This document shows positions 1-8,008 of a stretch of DNA of 23,128 bases, one piece after another (positions within the stretch are counted from its first letter, which is position 1; each line of letters starts with the position of its first letter). The notes beneath the pieces were generated by a model that did not search any database, had not been told where the DNA came from, and saw nothing but the letters and a program-made list of their open reading frames with translations. A program made the position numbers and the translations under genes. Origin of the DNA: Clostridia bacterium (lineage in GTDB: Bacteria > Bacillota_A > Clostridia > Oscillospirales > Acutalibacteraceae); contig JAILQN010000195.1 of the NCBI GenBank assembly GCA_024699005.1, positions 1 to 23,128 of the forward strand, in the 5' to 3' direction.

Positions 1-15
1 GGGATATAATATCCC
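1..15. promoter_or_regulatory. Perfect palindrome containing a -10-like hexamer upstream of fba
   Basis: GGGATAT-A-ATATCCC is a perfect inverted repeat with 7-bp arms and a 1-nt spacer, and TATAAT (5-10) lies across its centre. It sits about 9 nt upstream of the fba ribosome binding site. It could be a -10 box inside an operator, or just a symmetric -10. The -35 region lies outside the window, so this cannot be decided. Confidence 0.35.
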
Positions 16-38
16 ACAAAATAAAGGAGGCTAAACAA

Positions 39-974
39 ATGGCACTTGTTACAACAAAAGAAATGTTCAAAAAGGCATACGAGGGCGGTTACGCCATCGG
101 CGCTTTCAACGTTAACAATATGGAGATCGTGCAGGGCATCACCGAGGCGGCGAAGGAGCTCCGCGCTCCGCTGATCCTTCAGGTGTCCAAGGGCGCGAGA
201 GAGTACGCCAACCACACCTACCTGACCAAGCTTGTGGAGGCGGCCATCATCGAGACCGATCTGCCGATCGCTCTCCATCTTGACCACGGCGGCGATTTCG
301 ATATCTGCAAGTCCTGCATAGACGGCGGTTTCTCTTCCGTTATGATCGACTATTCGTCCAAGCCCTATGAGGAGAACGTGGAAGTCACTTCAAAGGTCGT
401 GGAGTACGCCCACGCCCACGGCGTCGTCGTTGAGGCGGAGCTGGGTACCCTCGCAGGCGTGGAGGACGACGTTCAGGTCGCCGCGGAGGATTCCAGCTAC
501 ACTAATCCCGACCAGGTGGAGGATTTCGTCACCAGGACCGGCGTCGATTCCCTCGCCATCGCCATCGGCACCAGCCACGGCGCCTATAAATTCAAACCCG
601 GCCAGGATCCGAAGCTTCGTCTTGATATACTTCAGGAAGTGTCCGAGCGTCTGCCCGGCTTCCCGATCGTTCTGCACGGCGCTTCCAGCGTTCCTCAGGA
701 ATTCGTGGCGAAGATCAATCAGTACGGCGGAGCGATGCCCGGCGCAATCGGCATCCCGGAGTCCGAGCTCAGAAAAGCGGCTCAGATGGCAGTCTGCAAG
801 ATCAATATCGACTCCGATCTGAGGCTTGCCATGACAGCCGCCATCCGCGAGCATTTCGCCCTTTATCCGGATCACTTCGACCCGCGCCAGTACCTGAAGC
901 CCGCCCGCGAGGCGATTAAGGCCATGGTAAGGCATAAGATCGTCGACGTGCTTGGCTGCGACGGAAAAGCGTGA
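39..974 (+). CDS. fba: Class II fructose-bisphosphate aldolase
   Basis: This cytosolic glycolytic and gluconeogenic enzyme reversibly cleaves fructose 1,6-bisphosphate into dihydroxyacetone phosphate and glyceraldehyde 3-phosphate using a divalent metal. The 311-residue protein is full length for the family. The class II signature LHLDHGGD (about 79-86) carries the catalytic Asp82 and metal ligand His83. VEAELG gives Glu134, GTSHGAYKF gives His180, and VLHGASS gives His213. The ATG is preceded by AAAGGAGG at 7-8 nt spacing, which fixes the start. The gene appears monocistronic here: a heptad palindrome begins 2 nt after its stop. Related tagatose-bisphosphate aldolases share the fold, but the length and motifs fit Fba best. 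Confidence 0.95.
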   Translation: MALVTTKEMFKKAYEGGYAIGAFNVNNMEIVQGITEAAKELRAPLILQVSKGAREYANHTYLTKLVEAAIIETDLPIALHLDHGGDFDICKSCIDGGFSSVMIDYSSKPYEENVEVTSKVVEYAHAHGVVVEAELGTLAGVEDDVQVAAEDSSYTNPDQVEDFVTRTGVDSLAIAIGTSHGAYKFKPGQDPKLRLDILQEVSERLPGFPIVLHGASSVPQEFVAKINQYGGAMPGAIGIPESELRKAAQMAVCKINIDSDLRLAMTAAIREHFALYPDHFDPRQYLKPAREAIKAMVRHKIVDVLGCDGKA

Positions 975-976
975 TT

Positions 977-1137
977 AATGTGCAATGTGCAATGTGTAAT
1001 TGCGACGAACAAAATCCCGATCATATACTTTACACCGCCCCGTCAGCGTAAAAAATCTTAATCCTCCGAGGCGGAGTCAAGTCGGCAGTAATACATCCAA
1101 AACGCAATTACACATTACTGATTTCACATTGCTGATT
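977..1137. repeat. Heptad palindromic element, copy A
   Basis: The left arm (977-1004) is four exact 7-bp units ending in AATTGCG; the unit is AATGTGC or AATGTGT. The right arm (1103-1137) is five units in reverse complement, beginning CGCAATT and including ACACATT and GCTGATT. Between them, CCGCCCCG (1035-1042) lies 30 nt after the left arm and GGCGG (1070-1074) lies 28 nt before the right arm, so the core is itself nearly symmetric. The element fills most of the space between fba and the next gene. A mobile palindromic (MITE-like) origin is an inference. Confidence 0.85.
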
Positions 1138-1160
1138 GCTGTGTAGAACCATTGCAATTA

Positions 1161-1868
1161 ATGAAGAAATGTATTCCGGATAAAACAACTCCTCTCGTTG
1201 ACTACCCGCCAAAGGTGGAGGCGGCGAATTTCGTCACCCACCTTGCGGCGGCTGCGGCAAGCGTGCCGGCGGGCATAGTGATGCTGCGGCGCGCCGCGAA
1301 ATCGGGCGACAGGGCCCGGACGGTATCGGCGGCGATGTTCTCTGCGGCGATGACGGCTGTGTATACGGTATCTGCCGTTTATCACGGTCTGAAGCCCGGC
1401 AGGGCAAAAGCGTCCGCGCGGCGGCTCGATCACATGACGGTGCCGCTGCTCATCGGCGGAACGGCCGCGCCCTGTTCGCTTGTGACGCTCCGCGCCGTCT
1501 CGCCGGCGAGGGGGCGTTTTGTCTTTCTGACCTCCCAGGCGACAGTATTGTCCGGCGCTCTTTCAAAGCTGTTTTTCTTCAACAGCAAAGCTTTCAAGAC
1601 TCTTACTTACGTATTGTATATCGGCGGGGGAGCCGCTATGCTGTGTCAGTCCATCCCGGTCAGAAAGCGTGTGACAAAGGAAGGGGTTCGTCTTCTGTGG
1701 ATCGGAAGCGCCATGTACCTTGCGGGAGCCGGCATCATGGCAGCGGGGAGGAAATACCCCGCGCTACATCCCGTTTTCCATATTGTGACCGCCGCCGCTT
1801 CCGCTGCTCACTGGGGGGCGATCTATAAGCATATCATACGGGACAAGGATGACGTTGCGGAAGCATAA
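1161..1868 (+). CDS. Hemolysin III / PAQR-family membrane protein
   Basis: This is a predicted polytopic inner-membrane protein of about 235 residues, the usual size for the bacterial hemolysin III (YqfA/PAQR) family, whose biochemical role is poorly defined (membrane homeostasis or putative hydrolase). Family hallmarks are visible: an N-terminal segment EAANFVTHLAAAAASV, SAVYHGL with its conserved His, LDHMTVPLLIGGT with Asp and His, and the C-terminal HPVFHIVTAAASAAHWGAI. About seven hydrophobic segments are apparent. The ATG at 1161 is preferred; a TTG at 1152 lies in the same frame but inside the element-derived leader. No Shine-Dalgarno sequence is visible before it. The stop codon's last two bases start the first heptad of the next repeat element. 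Confidence 0.85.
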   Translation: MKKCIPDKTTPLVDYPPKVEAANFVTHLAAAAASVPAGIVMLRRAAKSGDRARTVSAAMFSAAMTAVYTVSAVYHGLKPGRAKASARRLDHMTVPLLIGGTAAPCSLVTLRAVSPARGRFVFLTSQATVLSGALSKLFFFNSKAFKTLTYVLYIGGGAAMLCQSIPVRKRVTKEGVRLLWIGSAMYLAGAGIMAAGRKYPALHPVFHIVTAAASAAHWGAIYKHIIRDKDDVAEA

Positions 1869-2075
1869 TGAATACTGAAGACTTAAGACTGAAGAATTAA
1901 TAATTGCGCCGGACAACGTACCGCGGAAAGACCGCTTCCGCCCCGACAGCTGTTTTCTGCGCGGAAGAAGTTTTCCGTCAAACCGTTTTTGAGCGTGTCA
2001 ATAAAAATAATTTTTGCATCAGCAAAAATTAACCGCAATTATTCATTATTAAGTTTTCAGTATTAATTTTTCAGT
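1867..2075. repeat. Heptad palindromic element, copy B (divergent heptads)
   Basis: Six heptads run from 1867 to 1908 (the first overlaps the stop codon TAA at 1866-1868) and six inverted heptads run from 2034 to 2075. Both arms use the vocabulary ACTGAAG/A, ACTTAAG/T, AATTAAT and AATGAAT instead of the AATGTGC of other copies, yet both still end innermost in AATTGCG/CGCAATT. CCGCCCCG (1938-1945) is 29 nt after the left arm, as in other copies. The right half of the core is longer and lacks an obvious GGCGG. Confidence 0.8.
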
Positions 2076-2110
2076 AAAAATCTCTTTGTAAATTTTACAT
2101 ACTTACGAAA

Positions 2111-3454
2111 ATGAGAATCGAATATGACAGCCTGGGGGCAGTACAGATCCCCGACGACGCGCCCTGGGGGCCGCAGACTCAGCGGAGTCTTGAGAAATTC
2201 CGGATAGGCAGCGAAAAGATCCCGCCGGAGATAATACGCGCGTTCGCTTTCGTCAAAAAAGCGGCTGCGCTGGTCAACCGCGATATGGGCAAACTGAGCG
2301 CTGAGAAATGCGGTCTGATAACTGCCGCGGCGGATAAGATACTCGCCGGTGAATTGCCCGGCGCGTTCCCGCTGTCGGTCTGGCAGACCGGCTCCGGTAC
2401 ACAGACCAATATGAACGTCAACGAGGTGATCGCTCATCTCTCCGGAGGAGCGCTGCACCCCAACGACGACGTCAATATGTCGCAGTCGTCGAACGATACG
2501 TTCCCCACCGCCCTGCATGTGGCGGCAGTCGAAGCGGTCACGGAAAAGCTTATCCCTGCGATCCGACGGCTGGAGGATATTTTCGAACGGCTTGAAAAAG
2601 AGAACGAGGGAATCATCAAAAGCGGCAGGACTCACCTTCAGGACGCGACCCCCATTTCCTTTTCGCAGGAGATAAGCGGCTGGAGATACTGTCTTATCAA
2701 CTCGCGTGAGCAGACAGAGGCGTCGCTTGAATTCGTCCGCAGACTTGCTGTCGGCGGCACCGCCGTCGGCACGGGTATAAATGCGCCGAAGGGCTTTGAT
2801 ACCGCCATGGCGTACAAGCTTACGGAACTGACGGGGCACAGATTCGTCCCGGACGAAAACAAGTTCCACGCGCTGACTTCAAAGGACGCGATAGCTTTCA
2901 GCCACGGGGCAATGAAAGCACTGGCGGCGAACCTTATGAAGATCGCCAACGACGTGCGCTGGCTGGCGTCCGGACCGCGTCTCGGTCTGGGGGAGATAAC
3001 CATCCCTGCGAACGAGCCCGGCTCCTCGATCATGCCCGGCAAGGTCAACCCGACCCAGTGCGAGGCTCTGACCATGCTGTGCGCGGAGGTCATGGGCAAC
3101 GACGCGACGGTCGGTTTCGCCGCGTCTCAGGGCAATTTCGAACTTAACGTGTTTATAACCGTGATCGCGTTCAAGTATTTCGAGAGCCTTAATCTGCTGG
3201 CGGACGGCATGGACTCCTTCGGGAAGAACTGCGCCGCCGGTATACGCGCCGACCGCGGAAAAATGCGCGGAAATCTTGACCGCTCGCTGATGAACGTGAC
3301 GTGTCTGTCGCCCGTCATAGGCTACGAGAACGCCGCGAAGGTGGCAAAAACAGCCCATGAAACCGGCGAAACCCTGCGGGACGCTACGCTCCGTCTCGGA
3401 TTTATGACTGCGGAGGAATTTGACGAAATATATCATCCGGAAAGGAATATATAA
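2111..3454 (+). CDS. fumC: Class II fumarate hydratase
   Basis: Cytosolic fumarase interconverts fumarate and L-malate and needs no iron-sulfur cluster. The 447-residue protein is slightly shorter than E. coli FumC (467). It shows TGSGTQTNMNVNEVI (about 93-107), NMSQSSNDTFPTA (122-134), GRTHLQDATP (172-181) with the catalytic-site His175, and the superfamily signature GSSIMPGKVNP (304-314) containing the mobile-loop serine. Aspartase is the closest alternative, but TQTNMN and HPNDDVN favour fumarase. The ATG has no clear Shine-Dalgarno sequence, which is unusual for so conserved a gene. The stop TAA is immediately followed by the ATG of the aminopeptidase gene, so the two are probably co-transcribed. 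Confidence 0.92.
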   Translation: MRIEYDSLGAVQIPDDAPWGPQTQRSLEKFRIGSEKIPPEIIRAFAFVKKAAALVNRDMGKLSAEKCGLITAAADKILAGELPGAFPLSVWQTGSGTQTNMNVNEVIAHLSGGALHPNDDVNMSQSSNDTFPTALHVAAVEAVTEKLIPAIRRLEDIFERLEKENEGIIKSGRTHLQDATPISFSQEISGWRYCLINSREQTEASLEFVRRLAVGGTAVGTGINAPKGFDTAMAYKLTELTGHRFVPDENKFHALTSKDAIAFSHGAMKALAANLMKIANDVRWLASGPRLGLGEITIPANEPGSSIMPGKVNPTQCEALTMLCAEVMGNDATVGFAASQGNFELNVFITVIAFKYFESLNLLADGMDSFGKNCAAGIRADRGKMRGNLDRSLMNVTCLSPVIGYENAAKVAKTAHETGETLRDATLRLGFMTAEEFDEIYHPERNI

Positions 3455-4849
3455 ATGGAAGAAGAAATCAAAAAACTTAAAGACGAATTGTTCTATAAGC
3501 CGGAAAACGCCGCGGCGAAGCTGTCCGATGAAGAGATCGCCGCCGCCGACGAATTCTGCGAAAGTTATAAAAAATTCCTCGACGTCTCCAAGACCGAACG
3601 CGACGCCTGCGACGCAATAGAAGAGATCGCAAAGGCGAACGGTTTTGCGGAATACGTGTTCGGGCAGAGCCATAAGCCGGGCGACAGAGTCTATTACAAC
3701 AACCGCGGCAAGTCGATCATCATGTGCGTTTTCGGCAAAAAAAGCGCCGCGGACGGCGTGAAGATCACCGCTGCGCATATCGACAGCCCTCGCCTTGACC
3801 TTAAGCCCAATCCGATTTTCGAGGACGGCGGTCTCGGTTTTTTCAAGACCCACTATTACGGCGGCGTGAAAAAATACCAGTGGACGACGATCCCGCTCTC
3901 CCTGCACGGCGTTATAATCAAAGCCGACGGCGGGAGCGTAAAGGTCAATATAGGCGAGGATGAAGGCGATCCGAAGTTCATCATAACCGATCTTCTGCCA
4001 CACCTTGCCGCCGAGCAGAGAAAACGCACTCTCGACGACGGCATAAAAGCGGAGGAGCTCAATCTTCTGATCGGTTCGCGCCCCTTTAAAGGCGACGACA
4101 GCTCCGATGCGGTCAAGCTGAATATCCTGAAGATACTCAACGACAAATACGGCGTGACCGGAGCGGACTTCCTGTCCGCGGAGCTGGAGGTCGTGCCCGC
4201 GTTCAAGGCGTGCGACATCGGCTTCGACCGCTCCATGATAGGCGCCTGCGGGCATGACGACCGCGTGGACGCTTATCCTGCGGTCATGGCGGCTGCAGAG
4301 GCGAAGGAGCCCGATTATACCTGCCTTTCCGTGCTGACAGACAAAGAGGAGACTGGCTCCGACGGTACGACGGGACTTCACTCTTCCTATATGAAGTACT
4401 TTATCAACGATATCGCCCGCGCCGAGGGGCTGGAGGGCTGGCAGGTCCTGCGCAGATCCGAGTGCCTTTCCGCCGACGTGACGGCCGCATATGACCCGAC
4501 CTTCCCCGACGTTATGGACAAGCTCAGTTCCGCCTATATAAACTGCGGCGTGTCGCTTATCAAATACACCGGCTCCCGCGGAAAATACGGCACTTCGGAC
4601 GCTCCTGCGGAGTTTATGGGTAAGATAAGACGTATGCTTGACGCAAACGGCGTCGTATGGCAGCCGGGCGCCCTGGGCAAAGTGGACGCCGGCGGCGGCG
4701 GGACCGTCGCAAAGTACGTTGCCGAACTGGACGTGGATACGGTCGACATCGGCGTGCCGGTGCTGTCCATGCACGCCCCGATGGAAGTGGTTTCCAAGCT
4801 GGACGTGTATATGGCGTACAGGGCTTTTTCGGCATTCTTCGGCAATTAA
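3455..4849 (+). CDS. M18-family aminopeptidase
   Basis: This is a cytosolic zinc aminopeptidase that removes N-terminal residues, mostly acidic or neutral, from peptides. The 464 residues match bacterial M18 enzymes (ApeB/aspartyl aminopeptidase-like). Metal and catalytic motifs are visible: TAAHIDSPRLDLKPNP (His108, Asp110), GHDDRVDAY (266-274), DKEETGS (Glu298-Glu299) and, near the end, LSMHAPMEVVSKLD with the last metal-ligand His. The start directly follows the fumC stop without a gap. Its ribosome binding site AAAGGAA lies inside the last codons of fumC, so translation is probably coupled. Pairing with fumC suggests co-expression only; I see no shared pathway. Confidence 0.9.
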   Translation: MEEEIKKLKDELFYKPENAAAKLSDEEIAAADEFCESYKKFLDVSKTERDACDAIEEIAKANGFAEYVFGQSHKPGDRVYYNNRGKSIIMCVFGKKSAADGVKITAAHIDSPRLDLKPNPIFEDGGLGFFKTHYYGGVKKYQWTTIPLSLHGVIIKADGGSVKVNIGEDEGDPKFIITDLLPHLAAEQRKRTLDDGIKAEELNLLIGSRPFKGDDSSDAVKLNILKILNDKYGVTGADFLSAELEVVPAFKACDIGFDRSMIGACGHDDRVDAYPAVMAAAEAKEPDYTCLSVLTDKEETGSDGTTGLHSSYMKYFINDIARAEGLEGWQVLRRSECLSADVTAAYDPTFPDVMDKLSSAYINCGVSLIKYTGSRGKYGTSDAPAEFMGKIRRMLDANGVVWQPGALGKVDAGGGGTVAKYVAELDVDTVDIGVPVLSMHAPMEVVSKLDVYMAYRAFSAFFGN

Positions 4850-4882
4850 GCCTCAGCCGTTCGGTCAGAATGCCGGAGGAAT

Positions 4883-5043
4883 AATGTGCAATGTGCAATT
4901 AGCAATGTGTAATTGCGCCCCGGATTTCGTGAAACCGAGCTTTCTGCCGCCCCGGTAGAATTATGCTTTAATACTAATGTGGCGGTGAAAAGCTGACTGT
5001 TATCGCATGGCTCAGCGCAAATGCACATTACACATTGCAAATT
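4883..5043. repeat. Heptad palindromic element, copy C
   Basis: The left arm (4883-4917) has five heptads of the AATGTGC/AATTAGC/AATGTGT type ending AATTGCG. The right arm (5016-5043) has four inverted units (CGCAAAT, GCACATT, ACACATT, GCAAATT). CCGCCCCG (4947-4954) is 29 nt from the left arm and GGCGG (4981-4985) is 30 nt from the right arm. Its core resembles copy E (both have CTGCCGCCCCG and GGCGGTGAA). It ends 9 nt before the next start codon. Confidence 0.85.
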
Positions 5044-5052
5044 GATTTAGTT

Positions 5053-6108
5053 ATGGGAAATTATAAGGAGTATCGCAAATCCGTCCGACGGGAGCGTAAG
5101 GCTGCCCGCGCCGAGGAAAAACGAATAGACCGCCTTGCCCGTGAAGCAAAGCGGGCGAATGCTCGCGGCGAAACTCCGCAGCAGCCCGTCAATGCGAGAC
5201 CCGGTACGGTATACGGCGCGGATAAAGCCGACGAATACGTAGGAAAGGTGTTCGGCGCTGAGCCGACCCTGAGACAGAAGATCCGCCGTGAGAGCCGCGA
5301 GCACATGCCCGCGCGGCCGCTGTATTACGTCGTCGGACTGCTTATCGTGGCGCTGGCGATCGTAGGTATCGTGTTTATCGTTACTTCCGTTTCTTCGTTC
5401 TTTGATTCAAAGTTCAGGGATAACAGCGAGATCGCACAGTTCAACGCGATACTGACTCCCATAGCCGCCACCGACCCCGACGCGTTCGACGCCGTCACTT
5501 CTGCGGACAGCGCGCAGCTTATCGACGCTGCGATATGGTACATCCTGGAGAACAAGAACGCGCCGGACTCCTACTCCACGTCGCGCGGGCGCATACTTAT
5601 CCCCGAGGAAGACGTGATCACGTCCCTGACTGCTCTATTCGGCTCCGAAGCGACGGACAAGATCAAGCTTGCCAACGTCAACGGCTACAACTACGTTTTT
5701 GAGTATGACTCCGCCAATATGCTGTATAAAATACCCATCACGTCCATAGAGCCGGTCTATACCCCGAACGTGACGAACGTCGAGCGCAGCGAGGACACCA
5801 TAATCGTGACTGTCGAGTACATCCAGGCGGCGTCGTGGGTGCACGGCGAGGGGCAGATCATGACCGAACCGACCGCGGATAAAACGATGAAGGTCACCTT
5901 CCGCAAATTATCCGGCAAATACTATATTTCCGCGATCCAGACCGTATCCGCCACCGTGCCCGAGACCGTAGCCGTGGCGCCGGCTGTGACCGTGAAAGAG
6001 AGCGAGACCTTCACCAGGCAAGAATATACCACCGTTGCCGAGACGACGACGGAAATGACCACCGCGGCTTCCGGCAACCAGTTTCTCGGAGGAGACCTTG
6101 TGTGGTAA
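5053..6108 (+). CDS. Single-pass membrane protein of unknown function
   Basis: I do not recognise a family. From the ATG at 5053 the protein has 351 residues. It begins with a highly charged Lys/Arg/Glu-rich cytoplasmic stretch (1-80), followed by one hydrophobic segment at about 90-113, then an extracytoplasmic domain of roughly 200 residues. Its tail is rich in Thr, Val and Glu (about 310-345), like a low-complexity linker. The layout (basic N-terminus, one TM, soluble exterior) suggests a type II anchored protein. A TTG at 5035 is in frame but lies within the repeat arm, so the ATG is preferred; no clear ribosome binding site is visible. The final TAA overlaps the first heptad of a half repeat element. 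Confidence 0.75.
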   Translation: MGNYKEYRKSVRRERKAARAEEKRIDRLAREAKRANARGETPQQPVNARPGTVYGADKADEYVGKVFGAEPTLRQKIRRESREHMPARPLYYVVGLLIVALAIVGIVFIVTSVSSFFDSKFRDNSEIAQFNAILTPIAATDPDAFDAVTSADSAQLIDAAIWYILENKNAPDSYSTSRGRILIPEEDVITSLTALFGSEATDKIKLANVNGYNYVFEYDSANMLYKIPITSIEPVYTPNVTNVERSEDTIIVTVEYIQAASWVHGEGQIMTEPTADKTMKVTFRKLSGKYYISAIQTVSATVPETVAVAPAVTVKESETFTRQEYTTVAETTTEMTTAASGNQFLGGDLVW

Positions 6109-6179
6109 TGTGCAATGTGCAGTGTGCAATGAGCAATTGCGCTGTTACTGCTGACAACAACAAACAATTCACCGCCTTT
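6107..6179. repeat. Half heptad element (left half only), copy D
   Basis: Five heptads (6107-6141), AATGTGC-like and ending in the invariant AATTGCG, are followed 30 nt later by CCGCC (6172-6176), exactly where the full copies carry CCGCCCCG. There is no right arm: the larE coding sequence follows directly. The first heptad overlaps the upstream stop codon by two bases. A GTG at 6102 keeps the frame of larE open through the whole half element. Confidence 0.75.
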
Positions 6180-6188
6180 ATTGATGTC

Positions 6189-7013
6189 ATGAATGCCGGA
6201 TTTTCACAACTTTTAAAAATCATCTCTGCTCACTCCCGAATCTGCGTCGCTCTTTCCGGGGGGACGGATTCGGCGTTGCTGTTGTATGCGGCGGTCCGGG
6301 CTTTGGGAGCGGAGAACGTTATTGCGGTGACGGCTGTGTCTCCGTTGATGCCTCATAATGATAAGAATGACGCCGATGCTCTCTGTGAGAGGCTCGGCGT
6401 CCGTCATATGATATATACCTTCGACCCTTTTTCCGTCGAAGGTTTTTGCGGCAATCCGCCCGACAGGTGCTATATCTGCAAGAAAGCGCTGTTCGGCGGG
6501 ATCATCGGGGCGGCGGCGGAACAGGGCTTTCCCGTCGTTGCCGAGGGGACCAACGCGGACGACGTTTCTGATTATCGCCCGGGCATGCGTGCGCTGGAAG
6601 AGCTCGGCGTGCTGAGCCCTCTGAGGGAAGCGGGACTTACAAAGGCGGAGATTCGCGAACTGTCCGCGTATTTCTCTCTGCCGACGGCTGATAAGCCCGC
6701 AGGAGCGTGCCTTGCCACCAGAATAAACACCGGCGACGAAATAACAAAAAACCGCCTTGCGCTTGCCGGCGGGGCGGAGGAGATTCTTCACGGACTCGGC
6801 TTTGCTGCGTCGCGGGTCCGGCTCGGGTTCCTGAATAACGGTACAGTCGCGAGGATAGAGGTCTCGCCGGAGGATATGCCGGGTATCGTCGGGGAAGAAA
6901 ACAGACACGCAATAACCGGCGGTTTGAAAAAGCTCGGCTTTAAGTACGTCACTCTCGATCTGGAGGGCTATCGGCACGAGCATGCGCTCAGTATTGATCC
7001 TTCATCAGCCTGA
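6189..7013 (+). CDS. larE: LarE-like ATP-dependent sacrificial sulfur transferase
   Basis: LarE converts the pyridinium dicarboxylate intermediate to a thiocarboxylated form during synthesis of the nickel-pincer nucleotide cofactor of lactate racemase-type enzymes. From ATG 6189 the protein has 274 residues, normal for the family. SGGTDSALLL (23-32) is the PP-loop, CYICKKALF (94-102) and EGTNADDVSDYRPG (119-132) are LarE-type motifs, and KPAGACLATRI (169-179) has Cys174 at the position I associate with the sacrificial cysteine. An earlier GTG (6102) is in frame, but it would translate a repeat element into the N-terminus, so ATG 6189 is preferred; no clear Shine-Dalgarno sequence precedes it. 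No larB, larC or larA is present in the window. The 3' end overlaps the convergent gene by 26 bp. Confidence 0.88.
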   Translation: MNAGFSQLLKIISAHSRICVALSGGTDSALLLYAAVRALGAENVIAVTAVSPLMPHNDKNDADALCERLGVRHMIYTFDPFSVEGFCGNPPDRCYICKKALFGGIIGAAAEQGFPVVAEGTNADDVSDYRPGMRALEELGVLSPLREAGLTKAEIRELSAYFSLPTADKPAGACLATRINTGDEITKNRLALAGGAEEILHGLGFAASRVRLGFLNNGTVARIEVSPEDMPGIVGEENRHAITGGLKKLGFKYVTLDLEGYRHEHALSIDPSSA

Positions 7014-7296
7014 CGGCGATCACTGACGCTCCGATTATCCCGCCGATAAGAGCGGCCGCAGCTGCGATCATTATCCATTTGCTGTCTCCGAAAAGCGCTA
7101 CGGCGCCGCTCAGAAGAGGAGCCGTAGCGACCAGCGCGATAATCTTCGCGAACCGGGACGCGTATTCTTTTCCGTCCTTTGGTTTTGCCGACCAGTTTCT
7201 CGGTATCATCTTATAATCTTTCGTTATCGCGATCAATGCGGCGTACAGCAGCAAAGCTCCCGAGAAACAGAACATCAGTATCGAATAGGGGGTCAT
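6988..7296 (-). CDS. Small hydrophobic membrane protein, unknown
   Basis: This is a 102-residue protein with about three hydrophobic segments: one near the N-terminus (ILMFCFSGALLLYAALIA) and two after a polar loop rich in Lys and Asp, in the C-terminal half. I do not recognise its family. The start is ATG at 7296 with GGAGG about 7 nt upstream. That ATG overlaps the stop codon of the upstream VTT gene by 4 bp (ATGA), so the two are translationally coupled and probably work together in the membrane. Its 3' end runs 26 bp into larE on the other strand. Confidence 0.7.
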   Translation of the reverse strand: MTPYSILMFCFSGALLLYAALIAITKDYKMIPRNWSAKPKDGKEYASRFAKIIALVATAPLLSGAVALFGDSKWIMIAAAAALIGGIIGASVIAVRLMKDQY

Positions 7297-7991
7297 GATC
7301 CGGCCTCCTTCTTTTTGCTGCTCATCTTCTTCATGATGAACGCGGCGGCAACTGCGAAAAGCAGTATCGGCAGCACGTACAGATAAGAAAGCGGATTTGC
7401 AAGGTCGCCCTTGTTGCCCAGCAGCGTCCACAGTACGTTGAGCGGCAGCATGCCTATGTTCGCGGCGATGAAATAGGTACGGAACTTCATATCCATCGCG
7501 CCGAATATGAGGCTCGACAGATCGGACGGCAGCATGCCCGAAGCCTTTACTATAAGGACTATCGCAAACTCGTTTTCGCCCGCGAAATTATCCAGCTTCT
7601 CTATTTTGGGGAAGCGTTTTTTTAATGAGTCCAGCATGCCTCTGCCGGTCAGCTTGCCTAAAAAGAACGGCAGCGCAAGGGACAGAACGGTCGCAATAAA
7701 GTTGACGAGGATCGCAACCCATAATTTATCAAAGAATATTCCGGAAACTGCATAAATGACTGCAGGAGGAAATATGAGGGCAAAAGACTTTACAACAGAA
7801 AATGCTGTTATCAGCGCTGCGACGGCGATCGTTCCTCCCGTGAGCATCCCCGCGATCTGATCGGCGTTTTTGAGCGAGATCTCGTACTTTTTCATCAGCA
7901 CGACCACGGTGACCACGCACGCGACCATGATAACCCCCGCCGCGATCTGAAGGAGCTTGATGAGTTTGTCGTAGTTCTTTGTACTGTTCAT
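7293..7991 (-). CDS. VTT-domain (TVP38/TMEM64, DedA-like) membrane protein
   Basis: This polytopic membrane protein belongs to the SNARE-associated/VTT family, members of which are linked to lipid scrambling or membrane homeostasis. From ATG 7991 it has 232 residues, a typical size. After a first TM (about 14-34) the family-type stretch ALIFPPAVIYAVSGIFFDKLWVA is visible, then FFLGKLTGRGM and a C-terminal segment with VKASGMLPSDLSSLIFGAMDMKF and ANIGMLPLNVLW. The frame stays open upstream through repeat element E, but ATG 7991, preceded by AAGGGG, is the credible start. The gene overlaps the downstream small membrane protein gene by 4 bp. Confidence 0.82.
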   Translation of the reverse strand: MNSTKNYDKLIKLLQIAAGVIMVACVVTVVVLMKKYEISLKNADQIAGMLTGGTIAVAALITAFSVVKSFALIFPPAVIYAVSGIFFDKLWVAILVNFIATVLSLALPFFLGKLTGRGMLDSLKKRFPKIEKLDNFAGENEFAIVLIVKASGMLPSDLSSLIFGAMDMKFRTYFIAANIGMLPLNVLWTLLGNKGDLANPLSYLYVLPILLFAVAAAFIMKKMSSKKKEAGS

Positions 7992-8008
7992 GGTATTACC
8001 CCTTGTAG

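Noticed and set aside
390..935. Long antisense open frame within fba
   Set aside because: GC-rich third positions keep the reverse frame open; no ribosome site or family match, while fba is certain.
2879..4774. 631-codon antisense frame over fumC and the aminopeptidase gene
   Set aside because: It is a shadow of two well-supported genes; composition rich in Arg, Val and His without recognisable domains.
5014..5052. TTG at 5035 as start of the single-pass membrane protein
   Set aside because: It lies in the right arm of repeat copy C and has no ribosome site; ATG 5053 is simpler.
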